Source of the DNA: Pseudooceanicola atlanticus
GTDB taxonomy: Bacteria > Pseudomonadota > Alphaproteobacteria > Rhodobacterales > Rhodobacteraceae
Assembly: GCF_000768315.1 (NCBI RefSeq)
Contig: NZ_AQQX01000002.1
Span: forward strand, 712,539-776,538
Direction of reading: 5' to 3'
DNA: 64,000 nucleotides
The notes under the pieces were generated by a model. It made no database searches. It worked only from the letters and a program-made list of their open reading frames with translations, and was not told where the DNA came from. Within the stretch, counting starts at the first letter, position 1, and each line of letters starts with the position of its first letter. Of the stretch, positions 56,006 through 64,000 are shown in pieces. Made by a program: the position numbers and the translations under genes.

Positions 56006-56990
56006 CCGGCGGATCCTCCGCGTCAAAACCAACACTCTTGGGGTCCAGCTCGTAATGCGCACCGCAGAACTGGCAATCGGCGGTCACCAGCCCCTCTTCG
56101 GTGGTCATCTTCTCGATATCCTTGGCCGAATAGATCGACAGCGACTGACGCACTCGATCCTCGGAACAGGTGCAACCGAACCGGACCGGCTGCGCATCGA
56201 AGACGCGGGGCTGTTCCTCGTGGAACAGGCGCACCAGCAGATCGGTCGGCGCGACGCTCGGCCCGATCAGCTCCAGCTCTTCCACCGTATCGAGGTGGAA
56301 GTTCACGCGGTTCCAGTTCTCTTCCTCGTCGCCCTCGACCAGGTCCGACGCGGACAGAAGACCGCCTTCGCCCGATCCGCCCTCGCCCGACACATGCGCG
56401 CCGGCCTTGGGCATCACCTGCAGCATGACGCCGCCCGCGCGCCAATGTTCCTCGCCGCCGGCCTCTCGCGACTTGCCGTAGGACAGCGCGAACCGGGTCG
56501 GAAGCTGCTCGGACTGCGCGAAATACGCCTCGGCACAGCTGCGCAGCGCGCCACCGGCCAGCGGGGTGATCCCCTTGTAGGGCTGCATCCCCATGCCCTG
56601 GTCGATCATGATCGCGAAATAGCCGTCGCCCACCTGGTCGAACGGATTGCCATCGGTCACGCGGTCCCGGTCAAAGCTGGCATAGGCCCGGATCCGAGCC
56701 GGCTGACCGTCTTCCTCGGGGCCGTAGTAATCCGTGGCGATCATCCGCACCGGACCGTTCGACTGGACCTGCAATTGCAGCTTCCAGCGCAGCTTGATCG
56801 TCTGCCCGATCAGCGCGGTCAGCAGCGCCATCTCGGCGACCAGCGCCTCGACCGCGGGGGGATAATCGTGCTGGGACAGGATGCCTTCCAGCACACCGTC
56901 CAGGCGGGCCACGCGCCCGCGCACATCCGAATGATCAAGCTGGAACGGCAGTACAGTGTCGTCCCAGGCCAGTTTGGAACCAATTGTCAT
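55995..56990 (-). CDS. hslO: Redox-activated chaperonin Hsp33
   Basis: Hsp33 is an oxidation-activated holdase. The 331-residue protein has the chaperone domain with LPFQLDHSDVRGRVARLD, MALLTALIGQTIKLRWKLQLQVQSNGPVRMIATDY and the flexible linker with a Gly/Glu/Ser insert (HVSGEGGSGEGG). The C-terminal zinc site is complete: GCTCSEDRV gives CxC and DCQFCGAHY gives CxxC. The start ATG at 56990 has AAGGAAA upstream. It heads the hslO-Nudix-cca unit and is divergent from another Nudix gene. Confidence 0.95.
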   Translation of the reverse strand: MTIGSKLAWDDTVLPFQLDHSDVRGRVARLDGVLEGILSQHDYPPAVEALVAEMALLTALIGQTIKLRWKLQLQVQSNGPVRMIATDYYGPEEDGQPARIRAYASFDRDRVTDGNPFDQVGDGYFAIMIDQGMGMQPYKGITPLAGGALRSCAEAYFAQSEQLPTRFALSYGKSREAGGEEHWRAGGVMLQVMPKAGAHVSGEGGSGEGGLLSASDLVEGDEEENWNRVNFHLDTVEELELIGPSVAPTDLLVRLFHEEQPRVFDAQPVRFGCTCSEDRVRQSLSIYSAKDIEKMTTEEGLVTADCQFCGAHYELDPKSVGFDAEDPPGES

Positions 56991-57073
56991 GGGGTTTCCT
57001 TCCGCGCCTGCCCTTGGCATATCTTGGCCACCACCTATGGGCAAGCCAAGCGCGATACAAGTCAGGGGCCATC

Positions 57074-57505
57074 ATGCGACGTTACGGAGAAAGCCCCAGA
57101 CCGGGCCAGACCTATATTTTCCGCCCGGGCGCCTATGTCATCCTGCCCCGTGGCGATGACCTGCTGCTGACCCACCAGGCCGAACCCACCCCGGAATTCC
57201 AGCTGCCTGGCGGCGGCATCGACCCGGGCGAATCGCCCATCCGCGCCCTGCATCGCGAGGTATTCGAGGAAACCGGCTGGACGATCACCGACCCCCGTCG
57301 CATCGGTGCCTTTCGCCGGTTCACTTTCATGCCCGATTACGACATCTGGGCCGAGAAGATCTGCACGATCTACCTGGCCCGCCCTGTCCGCCACCTTGGC
57401 CCGCCCAGCGAACCGCACCACACGGCCACCTGGATCCCCGCCGCCATGGCGCCCGACCTGCTGGCGGATGACGGCAACGCGGATTTCGTCGCTCAACTGC
57501 TCTGA
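57074..57505 (+). CDS. Nudix hydrolase
   Basis: The 143-residue protein carries a standard Nudix box, GGGIDPGESPIRALHREVFEETGW, split at residues 45-68, and the entry strand AYVILPRGDDLLLTHQAEP. It hydrolyses a nucleoside diphosphate linked to another group, but the substrate cannot be assigned. The ATG has AGGGG six bases before it. It is divergent from hslO and its end overlaps the convergent phosphatase gene by 13 bases. Confidence 0.82.
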   Translation: MRRYGESPRPGQTYIFRPGAYVILPRGDDLLLTHQAEPTPEFQLPGGGIDPGESPIRALHREVFEETGWTITDPRRIGAFRRFTFMPDYDIWAEKICTIYLARPVRHLGPPSEPHHTATWIPAAMAPDLLADDGNADFVAQLL

Positions 57506-58773
57506 TCGGTGAATTCCAGAACGATGCCGGACACGTCATCGTCGAAATTCCGTTCGCTCCGCCGCTGAGCCAGGGTCCAGACGATGGATTCCAGCAGCGA
57601 AGAGCCTTCGACCCCGCGCAATTCGTGCAGCATCCGGATCAACCCATCCTCGCCCAGCATGTCTCCCTGTGCGTCAGTGCATTCGGTTACCCCGTCCGAA
57701 ATCAGCAAGAGCCTGTCGCCGGGGGCGAGCCGATCCTCGATCAGTTCGAAACGAGCCTCTTCCAGCAGGCCGACGGGGAACCCGCCCTGCCCGATCAGGT
57801 CGACCTGGCCATCGGCGCGCTGGATCACCGGATGCGGATGCCCGGCCTGAACCAGCCGCAGCCGCCCGTCGCGCAGGTTCAGCTCGGCCAGGGCGAGGGT
57901 GAAATAATGCGCGCTTTCCATTTCCTGCAGGGCAATGGCATTCAGCCGCGCGGCAATGTCATCGGGGGGCACCACCGCGTGCAATTTGCCCCCCCGCGAC
58001 ACCAGCCCGATATTCTGGTTCGGCACCGCCGCCGACAGAAACCCCGCCAGACGCGCGGTCATCAGCGCGGACGAAATCCCGTGCCCCGACACATCAAGCG
58101 AAAAGATCGCGACCTTGTCTTCGCCGATCGGGTAATAGCCCACGAGGTCACCCCCGACCCGCCCGGCAGAGCGCAAGATCTGCGACACCCGGGCCGGGCC
58201 GAATTCGACCTGGCGTTCACGAACAAGGCTCTGTTGCAGCCTTTTTGCCTCCAGAAGGTCGCTGTCGATGGAATCGTAAAGCTGCTGAAGCTCGATCAGG
58301 GTTTCCTCGATCATGCGGTTCTTTTCCCGCAGCTCCCCCTGCATATCGAGGATGCGTTCCCCGGCGGTCAGGCGCGCGCGAAGTTCCCCGGTATTCACCG
58401 GTTTCGTCAGGAAATCATCCGCCCCGCTATCCAACCCCTCGGCCACGTCGACCTTGTCGGCCTTCGAGGTCAGCAGAATGAAATAACCGTAGGTGTCTTT
58501 TTGCATCGCGCGGAAGGCGCGGCAAAAATCCGGGCCGCTCATCCCCGGCATCATCCAGTCGGAAATCACGATATCCGGCAGGCCCTCGCGGCAAATCTCT
58601 ACCGCTTCCTCGCCGGTGCCGGCCTCTGCGACCAGGAAACCCCAACGCTTCAGCGACACCGCCAGGATCCGGCGCTGCATCCGGCTGTCATCGACAACAA
58701 GAACCCGACGCGCGGAGCGAACCGTCGCGCCAGGTCCCTGCCCCGCCCGGATGGCCTGAGAAACCTTCGTCAT
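57493..58773 (-). CDS. Response regulator with SpoIIE-type PP2C phosphatase output (RbaY/RsbU-like)
   Basis: The 426-residue protein has a receiver domain (residues 22-138) with acidic pair Asp28-Asp29, phosphoacceptor Asp72 in VISDWMMPGMSG, Thr102 and Lys124. A coiled coil follows (about 140-185), then a PP2C/SpoIIE phosphatase domain (190-420). The domain shows GGDLVGYYPIGED, FSLDVSGHGISSALM and DDDVSGIVL, the metal-binding aspartates. Such proteins free an anti-sigma antagonist by dephosphorylation. Rhodobacter capsulatus RbaY has this layout and affects gene transfer agent production and stationary survival; orthology is inferred. The divergent Hpt gene is its likely phosphodonor partner. 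Confidence 0.9.
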   Translation of the reverse strand: MTKVSQAIRAGQGPGATVRSARRVLVVDDSRMQRRILAVSLKRWGFLVAEAGTGEEAVEICREGLPDIVISDWMMPGMSGPDFCRAFRAMQKDTYGYFILLTSKADKVDVAEGLDSGADDFLTKPVNTGELRARLTAGERILDMQGELREKNRMIEETLIELQQLYDSIDSDLLEAKRLQQSLVRERQVEFGPARVSQILRSAGRVGGDLVGYYPIGEDKVAIFSLDVSGHGISSALMTARLAGFLSAAVPNQNIGLVSRGGKLHAVVPPDDIAARLNAIALQEMESAHYFTLALAELNLRDGRLRLVQAGHPHPVIQRADGQVDLIGQGGFPVGLLEEARFELIEDRLAPGDRLLLISDGVTECTDAQGDMLGEDGLIRMLHELRGVEGSSLLESIVWTLAQRRSERNFDDDVSGIVLEFTDQSS

Positions 58774-58914
58774 AGCTGCCTGTATGCCTGTTGCCTTGTC
58801 TTGGTAAGGCGCGCTCCATAACAGCCGGTTAAATCAAAAATTCTTTGTTTTCCTTGGGAAAATGCTAATCCCCGTCCCCTATGGTCGCGCGGCCATCAGC
58901 ACGGGAAGGGCGCA

Positions 58915-59238
58915 ATGATCGACTGGGACAAAGTGCAGGAACTGGCCGAAGATGTCGGTCGTGACGGGTTTGACGACGTGCTCGACCTCTTCCTGCAAGA
59001 GGTGGAAACGGCACTTCAGACAATCGCCATGGCCGACGACCTGGAAGCAGCGCTGCATTTCCTCAAGGGCTGCGCGCTGAACCTCGGCTTCGCCGACTTC
59101 GCCAGCCTTTGTGCCAAGGGCGAAACGCTTGCCGCACGCGGCCGTCCCGACGAGGTCGATTTCACCGCGCTCACCCGTGCCTATGCCGAAAGCCGTGACA
59201 TCTTCCTCGCCGAATACGTGGCGCGACTCGCCGCGTGA
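58915..59238 (+). CDS. Histidine phosphotransfer (Hpt) domain protein
   Basis: The 107-residue protein is a single Hpt domain: an acidic helical start and the phosphorylation motif AALHFLKGCALNLGF, where His48 is the expected phosphate carrier and LKG-x3-NLGF the family context. It could pass phosphate from a hybrid kinase to the receiver of the divergent phosphatase. No kinase gene is nearby. The 141-base gap to the phosphatase start contains no gene and is AT-rich near 58828-58850. It ends 3 bases before the ilvA stop on the other strand. Confidence 0.88.
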   Translation: MIDWDKVQELAEDVGRDGFDDVLDLFLQEVETALQTIAMADDLEAALHFLKGCALNLGFADFASLCAKGETLAARGRPDEVDFTALTRAYAESRDIFLAEYVARLAA

Positions 59239-59241
59239 TCG

Positions 59242-60477
59242 TCAGATCAGGAATTCGGCCAGGATCGTATCCTGGGTGATGTCGCGGTAGGTAAAGCCGC
59301 GCTCGTCCAGCCTTGCGAACAGCCCTTCGAAATCCTCGGCCTGCTGGGCCTCGATCCCGATCATGACGGACCCGAAGTTGCGGGCCGATTTCTTCAGGTA
59401 TTCAAAACGTGCGATGTCGTCGTTCGGCCCCAGCAGGTTCAGGAATTCCTTCAGGGCGCCGGGCCGCTGCGGCAGGCGCAGGATCAGGTACTTCTTGATT
59501 CCGGAATAGCGCTGCGCCCGTTCCTTGACCTCGGGCAGGCGTTCGAAATCGAAATTGCCCCCCGATGTGATGCAGATGACGCGTTTTCCCCTGATTTCGT
59601 CCCTGATCGCACCCAGGGCATCCACCGCCAGTGCCCCCGCCGGTTCCAGCACGATGCCCTCGATGTTCAGCATCTCCAGCATGGTGGTGCAGATGCGATC
59701 CTCGGGCGCGTTCAGCACGTCGTCGCGCGCGATCCCCTTCAGCCGGGCCCAGGGCCGTTCGCCGATCCGGGCAACGGCCGCCCCATCAACAAAGCTGTCG
59801 ACCTTGTTCAGGGTCACCGGCCCGTCATTGTCCACCGCCGCGGCCAGCGACATGCCCCCCGCCGGTTCGACGAATTTCAGACCCTGTTCCGGCCCAAAAT
59901 AGCTCCGGATACCGGCGGACAGACCACCGCCGCCGACCGGCAGGACGATCATGTCGGCGCCGCCCGGCATCTCTGCCTCGATCTCCGCGGCGATGCTCGC
60001 CTGGCCAAGGATCACGTCCTCGTCGTCGAAGGGGGCCAGGAAATGCCCGCCCTCCGCATCGCAGAACGCCTTGGCCTCGGCCAGCGTGTCGTCGAAATAG
60101 TCACCGACCAGCCGGATCTCGACCATGTCGCCGCCGAAGATCCGCGTCTTGTCGATTTTCTGCTGCGGCGTCGTGACGGGCATGAAGATCACGCCACCCA
60201 CCCCGAAATGCCGGCACATATAGGCCACGCCCTGCGCGTGGTTGCCCGCGCTGGCACAGACGAACAGCGTCGCCCCCTGCGCCCGGCGCATCGCGTTGAA
60301 CGCGCCCCGCAGCTTGTAACTGCGCACCGGGCTCAGATCCTCGCGCTTCAGCCAGATATCTGCGCCGAACTTCTCGGACAGGTGATCGTTGCGCAAAAGC
60401 GGCGTGGCCGGAAACACGGACCGCATCGCCACCATGGCCGCCCTCGCGCGGTCCCGGAAATCTTCTCTCTCGCTCAT
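59242..60477 (-). CDS. ilvA: Threonine ammonia-lyase (threonine dehydratase)
   Basis: The PLP enzyme deaminates threonine to 2-oxobutanoate, the first step of isoleucine synthesis. The 411-residue form has SPVRSYKLRGAFNAM with the PLP-binding Lys55, CASAGNHAQGVAY, and the PLP-phosphate loop VLPVGGGGLSAGI. The C-terminal ACT-like domain (about residues 325-411, with YLILRLPQRPGALKEFL) should bind isoleucine. The start at 60477 follows the family, but no clear ribosome site is present. One ACT-like domain makes it shorter than the enterobacterial IlvA (514 residues). Confidence 0.93.
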   Translation of the reverse strand: MSEREDFRDRARAAMVAMRSVFPATPLLRNDHLSEKFGADIWLKREDLSPVRSYKLRGAFNAMRRAQGATLFVCASAGNHAQGVAYMCRHFGVGGVIFMPVTTPQQKIDKTRIFGGDMVEIRLVGDYFDDTLAEAKAFCDAEGGHFLAPFDDEDVILGQASIAAEIEAEMPGGADMIVLPVGGGGLSAGIRSYFGPEQGLKFVEPAGGMSLAAAVDNDGPVTLNKVDSFVDGAAVARIGERPWARLKGIARDDVLNAPEDRICTTMLEMLNIEGIVLEPAGALAVDALGAIRDEIRGKRVICITSGGNFDFERLPEVKERAQRYSGIKKYLILRLPQRPGALKEFLNLLGPNDDIARFEYLKKSARNFGSVMIGIEAQQAEDFEGLFARLDERGFTYRDITQDTILAEFLI

Positions 60478-60561
60478 CCGATCAGCAATGACCCGATGGC
60501 GGGAACCATGCAAGTGGCTGCCCCGTTATTTCCTCGAATGCCGATGAGAAGGAACCGCCCG

Positions 60562-61173
60562 ATGCCCCTGTGCCGCCAACTCGCCATCCTGATGACCGCA
60601 ACCACCCTGACGATCGTTCCCGTGGCCGAGATCACCGGGCTTGGCCCCACCGCGGTCGAGGCGAAAGGCAAGGGTCACGGCAAGGCCAAAGGTCACAAAC
60701 GGGCCAAACGCAACGGCCAAAACACGATCCGCGCCATCGAACGTGACCTGCAAAGCGCAATCCGCACGATCACCGGCCTGGCCGCCATCGGTCAGACGAC
60801 CCGGCCCGCCCGCCATACTGCTGCAAACCCCGGCACCATCACCCGCAACAGCCAGATCGTCACCGCGTCCCTGCGACCCAGGATGCGTGACACCGCCCAA
60901 GGCGACGATTATGGCCGGATCACGCCCATTGCCGCCTATCAGCCCACCGAGGACCCCCAGACCCGGATCGACCCGGAAAGCCTTTCGCCCGAAACCCGCG
61001 ACGCACTGAAACAACTCGTCTCGGAACGGCCGGAGCTTGCGACATCCCTCAACACCGATATCGCCTCCGACGAAACCGCCGCGACCGACACCCAGGAGGG
61101 CACCCTTTCGACCATGATCGAGGACCGGCGCGTCGACCGTCCGGCCAATGGCGGGCCCCTCGTCATCCGCTGA
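60562..61173 (+). CDS. Secreted basic protein with Lys/Gly/His-rich start, unknown function
   Basis: With the ATG at 60562 (AAGGA eight bases upstream) the 203-residue product has a hydrophobic signal-like segment (residues 5-30), then a strongly basic stretch KGKGHGKAKGHKRAKRN. A polar middle and a final acidic Asp/Glu/Thr part follow (residues 130-190). I see no catalytic motif or named domain. It may be a periplasmic protein binding nucleic acid or anionic polymer, which is only a guess from charge. It lies between divergent ilvA and argG and may share a transcript with argG, although argG has its own promoter. Confidence 0.6.
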   Translation: MPLCRQLAILMTATTLTIVPVAEITGLGPTAVEAKGKGHGKAKGHKRAKRNGQNTIRAIERDLQSAIRTITGLAAIGQTTRPARHTAANPGTITRNSQIVTASLRPRMRDTAQGDDYGRITPIAAYQPTEDPQTRIDPESLSPETRDALKQLVSERPELATSLNTDIASDETAATDTQEGTLSTMIEDRRVDRPANGGPLVIR

Positions 61174-61198
61174 ACCGCACATACAAGGGCCCGCCACC

Positions 61199-61227
61199 TT
61201 GTCGGCGCAGTAAAAAACGGCTATCGC
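61199..61227 (+). promoter_or_regulatory. Candidate promoter of argG
   Basis: TTGTCG (61199-61204), a 17-base spacer and TATCGC (61222-61227) lie 30 bases before the argG ATG, in the gap after the secreted protein gene. Confidence 0.5.
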
Positions 61228-61256
61228 CTCGCCGAACTTAGACGAGGGAAAAAACC

Positions 61257-62480
61257 ATGTCCGCGCCGAAAAAAGTCGTCCTGGCCTATTCCGGGGGCCT
61301 CGACACCTCGATCATCCTGAAGTGGCTGCAAACCGAATACGGCTGCGAGGTCGTCACCTTCACCGCTGACCTCGGTCAGGGAGAAGAGCTCGACCCCGCC
61401 CGCAAGAAGGCCGAACTGCTCGGCATCAAGCCCGAGAACATCTATATCGAGGACATCCGAGAGGAATTCGTCCGCGACTTCGTTTTCCCGATGTTCCGCG
61501 CCAACGCGGTCTATGAAGGGCTCTACCTGCTGGGCACGTCCATCGCGCGCCCGCTGATTTCCAAGCGCCTGATCGAGATCGCCGAGGAAACCGGCGCCGA
61601 CGCGGTGGCCCATGGCGCCACCGGCAAGGGCAATGACCAGGTTCGCTTCGAACTCAGTGCCTATGCCCTGAACCCCGACATCAAGGTCATCGCCCCCTGG
61701 CGGGAGTGGAACCTGAACTCGCGCACCTCGCTTCTGGACTTTGCCGAACAGAACCAGATCCCGATCGCCAAGGACAAACGCGGAGAGGCCCCCTTCTCCG
61801 TCGATGCGAACCTTCTGCACACCTCCTCCGAAGGCAAGGTGCTGGAGGATCCGGCGCAGGACGCGCCCGATTACGTCTACCAGCGCACCGTTCACCCCGA
61901 GGATGCGCCCGACACCCCCGAATTCATCGAAGTGACCTTCGAAAAGGGTGACGCCGTCGCGATCAACGGCGAGGCGATGTCGCCCGCAACGATCCTGACC
62001 CAGCTCAACGAATACGGCCGCAAGCACGGCATCGGCCGGCTTGACCTGGTCGAGGGCCGCTTCGTCGGCATGAAGTCCCGTGGCATCTACGAAACCCCCG
62101 GCGGCACCATCCTGCTCGAGGCGCATCGCGGCATCGAACAGATCACGCTCGACCGTGGCGCGGCGCACCTGAAGGATCAGCTGATGCCGCAATATGCCGA
62201 GATGATCTATAACGGCTTCTGGTTCTCCCCCGAACGCGAGATGCTCCAGGCCGCCATCGACAAGAGCCAGGAACACGTCACCGGCACCGTCCGGCTGAAG
62301 CTCTACAAGGGTCTGGCCCGTACCGTGGGCCGCTGGTCCGACCACTCCCTCTATTCCGAAGCACACGTGACCTTCGAAGAGGATGCCGGCGCCTACGATC
62401 AGAAGGACGCGGCGGGTTTCATCAAGCTGAACGCTCTGCGCCTGCGCCTGCTGGCCACCCGCGACAAACGCCTGAAATAA
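61257..62480 (+). CDS. argG: Argininosuccinate synthase
   Basis: ArgG joins citrulline and aspartate with ATP in arginine synthesis. The 407-residue length is normal. The N-terminal ATP-pyrophosphatase loop [19 protein letters not shown] is at residues 6-24, [17 protein letters not shown] is the second signature, and [15 protein letters not shown] follows in the synthetase domain. AGGGA stands eight bases before the ATG. argJ is the only other arginine gene in the window, and it lies 36 kb away, so the pathway genes are dispersed. A hairpin follows the stop. Confidence 0.98.
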   Translation: MSAPKKVVLAYSGGLDTSIILKWLQTEYGCEVVTFTADLGQGEELDPARKKAELLGIKPENIYIEDIREEFVRDFVFPMFRANAVYEGLYLLGTSIARPLISKRLIEIAEETGADAVAHGATGKGNDQVRFELSAYALNPDIKVIAPWREWNLNSRTSLLDFAEQNQIPIAKDKRGEAPFSVDANLLHTSSEGKVLEDPAQDAPDYVYQRTVHPEDAPDTPEFIEVTFEKGDAVAINGEAMSPATILTQLNEYGRKHGIGRLDLVEGRFVGMKSRGIYETPGGTILLEAHRGIEQITLDRGAAHLKDQLMPQYAEMIYNGFWFSPEREMLQAAIDKSQEHVTGTVRLKLYKGLARTVGRWSDHSLYSEAHVTFEEDAGAYDQKDAAGFIKLNALRLRLLATRDKRLK

Positions 62481-62521
62481 GCGTTTCGGGCCGGAACAGA
62501 GCCTGTTTCGGCCCAAACCTT

Positions 62522-62547
62522 CCGCCGACCGACACATGGGTCGGCGG
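62522..62547 (+). terminator. Hairpin after argG
   Basis: CCGCCGACC (62522-62530) pairs perfectly with 62539-62547 around an eight-base loop, 42 bases past the argG stop. The following run is pyrimidine-rich (CCTTTCCTT) but not a pure T-run. Confidence 0.65.
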
Positions 62548-62558
62548 CCTTTCCTTCC

Positions 62559-62723
62559 CTACATTCCAAGCGCCCGATTGACGAAGGGCAGAATGCCGGC
62601 GGCCACCAAGCCGACCACGGCACCGATCATCATGCGCCATCTTTTCGTGTGAAATCGCGGGGCAAGCACGGCCAGCGTGGCACAAACCGCCGCGTAGTAG
62701 ATCATCTTCACCGGATCGAACAT
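62559..62723 (-). CDS. Small membrane protein, 54 residues
   Basis: The ATG at 62723 has GAGGA eight bases upstream and opens a 54-codon frame ending in TAG. Two hydrophobic segments are evident: IYYAAVCATLAVLA (about residues 8-21) and MIGAVVGLVAAGILPFV (32-48), joined by a basic loop PRFHTKRWR. That predicts a two-span hairpin in the inner membrane with a cytoplasmic loop. I do not recognise a family. It lies between the argG hairpin and the methyltransferase gene on the same strand as the latter, 120 bases downstream of its stop. Confidence 0.65.
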   Translation of the reverse strand: MFDPVKMIYYAAVCATLAVLAPRFHTKRWRMMIGAVVGLVAAGILPFVNRALGM

Positions 62724-62843
62724 CGGCCCATTCCTCACGCCAGAACGTCGCGTGTGAATGCTAGCCGGATTCCCCCGCCGGTTAACCAGATTTATCGCGC
62801 TCTACACCCTCAGCGCAGAGCGACAGGCCCGAAAAATCCGCGC

Positions 62844-63794
62844 TCAGCGGGAATCCCGCAGGTCCTTGGCCACCCGCCGATACATGTCGCCCAGCCATCC
62901 GAATTTCAGAAGAAACGCCGCGATATCCGTCTTGTCGTATTGCCCGGCCAGGTCGCGGGAGTAATCGCTGTCGGCCGCACCCGGCGCAATCTCGCCTTCG
63001 GCGCGGCGGAACACCATGTCGGTCCAGGGATGGTCCTGCATCGGATGCCGCTCCAGCCCGCATTCGTTGCCCAGACGCTCCAGCGTGTTGGGCGTGAACC
63101 CGTAGACATGGGCAAAGTGCAACTCTTCGAACAGTTTCTTCTTCGACGGCAGCATGTTCGGCACTTCGATCACGATCACGCCGCCCTCGTTCAGTTTGGA
63201 CAGCAGGAATTGCAGCGCCGCCTTGGGGTCGCGCAGATGTTCGAACACGTGGAATGCGGTGATCACGTCAAAGCTGCGATCGCCGAAATCGGCGTCCTGC
63301 CAGCCGCAATTCTGAACCTGAACGCCATAGGTTTCATTGGCAAAGCGGGCATAGCTTTCGCCCGGCTCGATCCCCTCGACCTCGTGGCCATTTTCCTTGC
63401 AGACCTGCAGGAATTCCCCCGACCCGCAGCCGAAATCCAGCACGCGGCCGCCTTCAGGAAAGGCTGGGCTGTATTTGGCGAAACGATGCTCGGCCAGGCC
63501 TCGGCTCCGCTTCAGGTGGAATTTCGGCGGCTTGGTTCCCGCCGCCAGCTGGTAATCGAACCGATACGCCGTGGCGTAATAATTTGCCAGTTCCGCATCG
63601 GTGGGCATCGGGTCGGTCCTTAGCGTCCCGCAATCGTCGCAGATCACCGTGGTCAACCGCTTGATCCGACGATCATATTCGCAAACGGTGGCTTTCTCGG
63701 CACCGCCGCAGACTGCACAGGGGTCGGACACACCGACATAGGGATATTTCGTAAAGGGGATGACCCCTTTCAACAGATTGAAAGTGCCTTGCAT
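62844..63794 (-). CDS. Class I SAM-dependent methyltransferase with N-terminal zinc ribbon
   Basis: The 316-residue protein begins with a cysteine-rich module (CAVCGG at about residues 24-29 and CDDCGTLRTD at 52-61), then a class I methyltransferase domain with RVLDFGCGSGEFLQVCKENGHEVEGIEP, DVITAFHVFEHLRDPKAAL and GGVIVIEVPN. A C-terminal region ends YDKTDIAAFLLKFGWLGDMYRR. This two-module form resembles C-methyltransferases of sugar or small-molecule pathways, but the substrate is not clear. It starts at the ATG at 63794 without a strong ribosome site. A RutR-like palindrome lies 49 bases upstream. Confidence 0.8.
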   Translation of the reverse strand: MQGTFNLLKGVIPFTKYPYVGVSDPCAVCGGAEKATVCEYDRRIKRLTTVICDDCGTLRTDPMPTDAELANYYATAYRFDYQLAAGTKPPKFHLKRSRGLAEHRFAKYSPAFPEGGRVLDFGCGSGEFLQVCKENGHEVEGIEPGESYARFANETYGVQVQNCGWQDADFGDRSFDVITAFHVFEHLRDPKAALQFLLSKLNEGGVIVIEVPNMLPSKKKLFEELHFAHVYGFTPNTLERLGNECGLERHPMQDHPWTDMVFRRAEGEIAPGAADSDYSRDLAGQYDKTDIAAFLLKFGWLGDMYRRVAKDLRDSR

Positions 63795-63842
63795 CGAATA
63801 TGGTCCGTCATTGCAAAATGATCCGGAACTTTTTCGATTTTG

Positions 63843-63858
63843 CTGACCATTTGGTCAA
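63843..63858. promoter_or_regulatory. RutR-like palindrome upstream of the methyltransferase gene
   Basis: CTGACCATTTGGTCAA matches the RutR operator pattern TTGACCA-N2-TGGTCAA at 13 of 14 defined positions and is a perfect palindrome over TGACCA-TT-TGGTCA. It is 49 bases before the 63794 start. Confidence 0.5.
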
Positions 63859-63888
63859 GACGGTAAACTAAAATTACCCAAGGCAGCC

Positions 63889-63904
63889 GTGACCAGCCGG
63901 TCAC
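63889..63904. promoter_or_regulatory. Second, weaker related palindrome
   Basis: GTGACC-AGCC-GGTCAC is a perfect 6-base inverted repeat with the same TGACC-N4-GGTCA core. Its centre is 46 bases from that of the site at 63843. The rest of the window to 64000 holds no gene that I can support. Confidence 0.35.
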
Positions 63905-64000
63905 ACCACCAGTTTTCGGGTCCTGAGTTTCTCATAATGCGGCATTGCCGCTGACCTGCCCCCTGTTGGTCCCTCGTTCATAATGAGAGTCTGCAGGTTG

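Overview
This window looks like core chromosome of an alphaproteobacterium of the order Rhodobacterales (Roseobacter/Rhodobacter type). The grounds are high G+C, dense genes with many ATGA overlaps, a split flagellar cluster in the order fliF-fliH-fliN-fliP facing motB-flgE-flgK-flgL-flgI, the alphaproteobacterial rimP leader with rimP-nusA-ylxR-infB, and a malate synthase G-GlcG operon. All calls come from reading the sequence and from family knowledge; no database search was run. I see no rRNA or tRNA genes, CRISPR array, insertion sequence or prophage.

Layout. 1-8750: flagellar block, with fliF (cut by the left edge), fliH, fliN and fliP on the plus strand meeting motB, flgE, flgK, flgL and flgI on the minus strand; a terminator closes each side near 2650 and 2840. 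8853-13553: an amidohydrolase, then three sugar/polysaccharide genes (epimerase, sugar-phosphate transferase, WbpM-like dehydratase). 13550-18048: thioesterase and the glcB-glcG-VOC operon, with a divergent IclR regulator and a palindrome between them. 18045-24553: a periplasmic-binding/OmpA fusion, an unknown membrane-anchored protein, secA, and a divergent parvulin. 24558-26192: argJ and mutT, then an AT-rich stretch with a 46-residue gene.

26815-32149: infB, ylxR-type gene, nusA and rimP, preceded by a promoter and an attenuator. 32354-43541: mixed housekeeping genes (thioesterase, a GrdB-like protein, proline iminopeptidase, ubiG, a CaCA-type exchanger, MarR, nitrilase, glutaredoxin, ComF, a methyltransferase, hemH, an L,D-transpeptidase, a CAP lipoprotein, glucokinase). 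43657-50490: a complete ribose-type sugar ABC importer with an oxidoreductase and a TIM-barrel isomerase, facing a LacI regulator; two LacI-type operators lie in the gap. 50512-57505: L,D-transpeptidase lipoprotein, rRNA methyltransferase, ABC exporter, CCA-adding enzyme, two Nudix enzymes, Hsp33. 57493-64000: a receiver-SpoIIE phosphatase facing an Hpt protein, ilvA, a secreted basic protein, argG, a small membrane protein missed by length cut-offs, and a methyltransferase preceded by RutR-like palindromes.

I did not find a clearly new multi-gene system. The best leads are regulatory or small: the rimP leader switch, the RutR-like palindromes at two distant sites, the double LacI operator over an uncharacterised sugar pathway, the receiver-phosphatase/Hpt pair, a cysteine version of a normally selenium-dependent reductase subunit, and a cation exchanger lacking an acidic residue in its first repeat.
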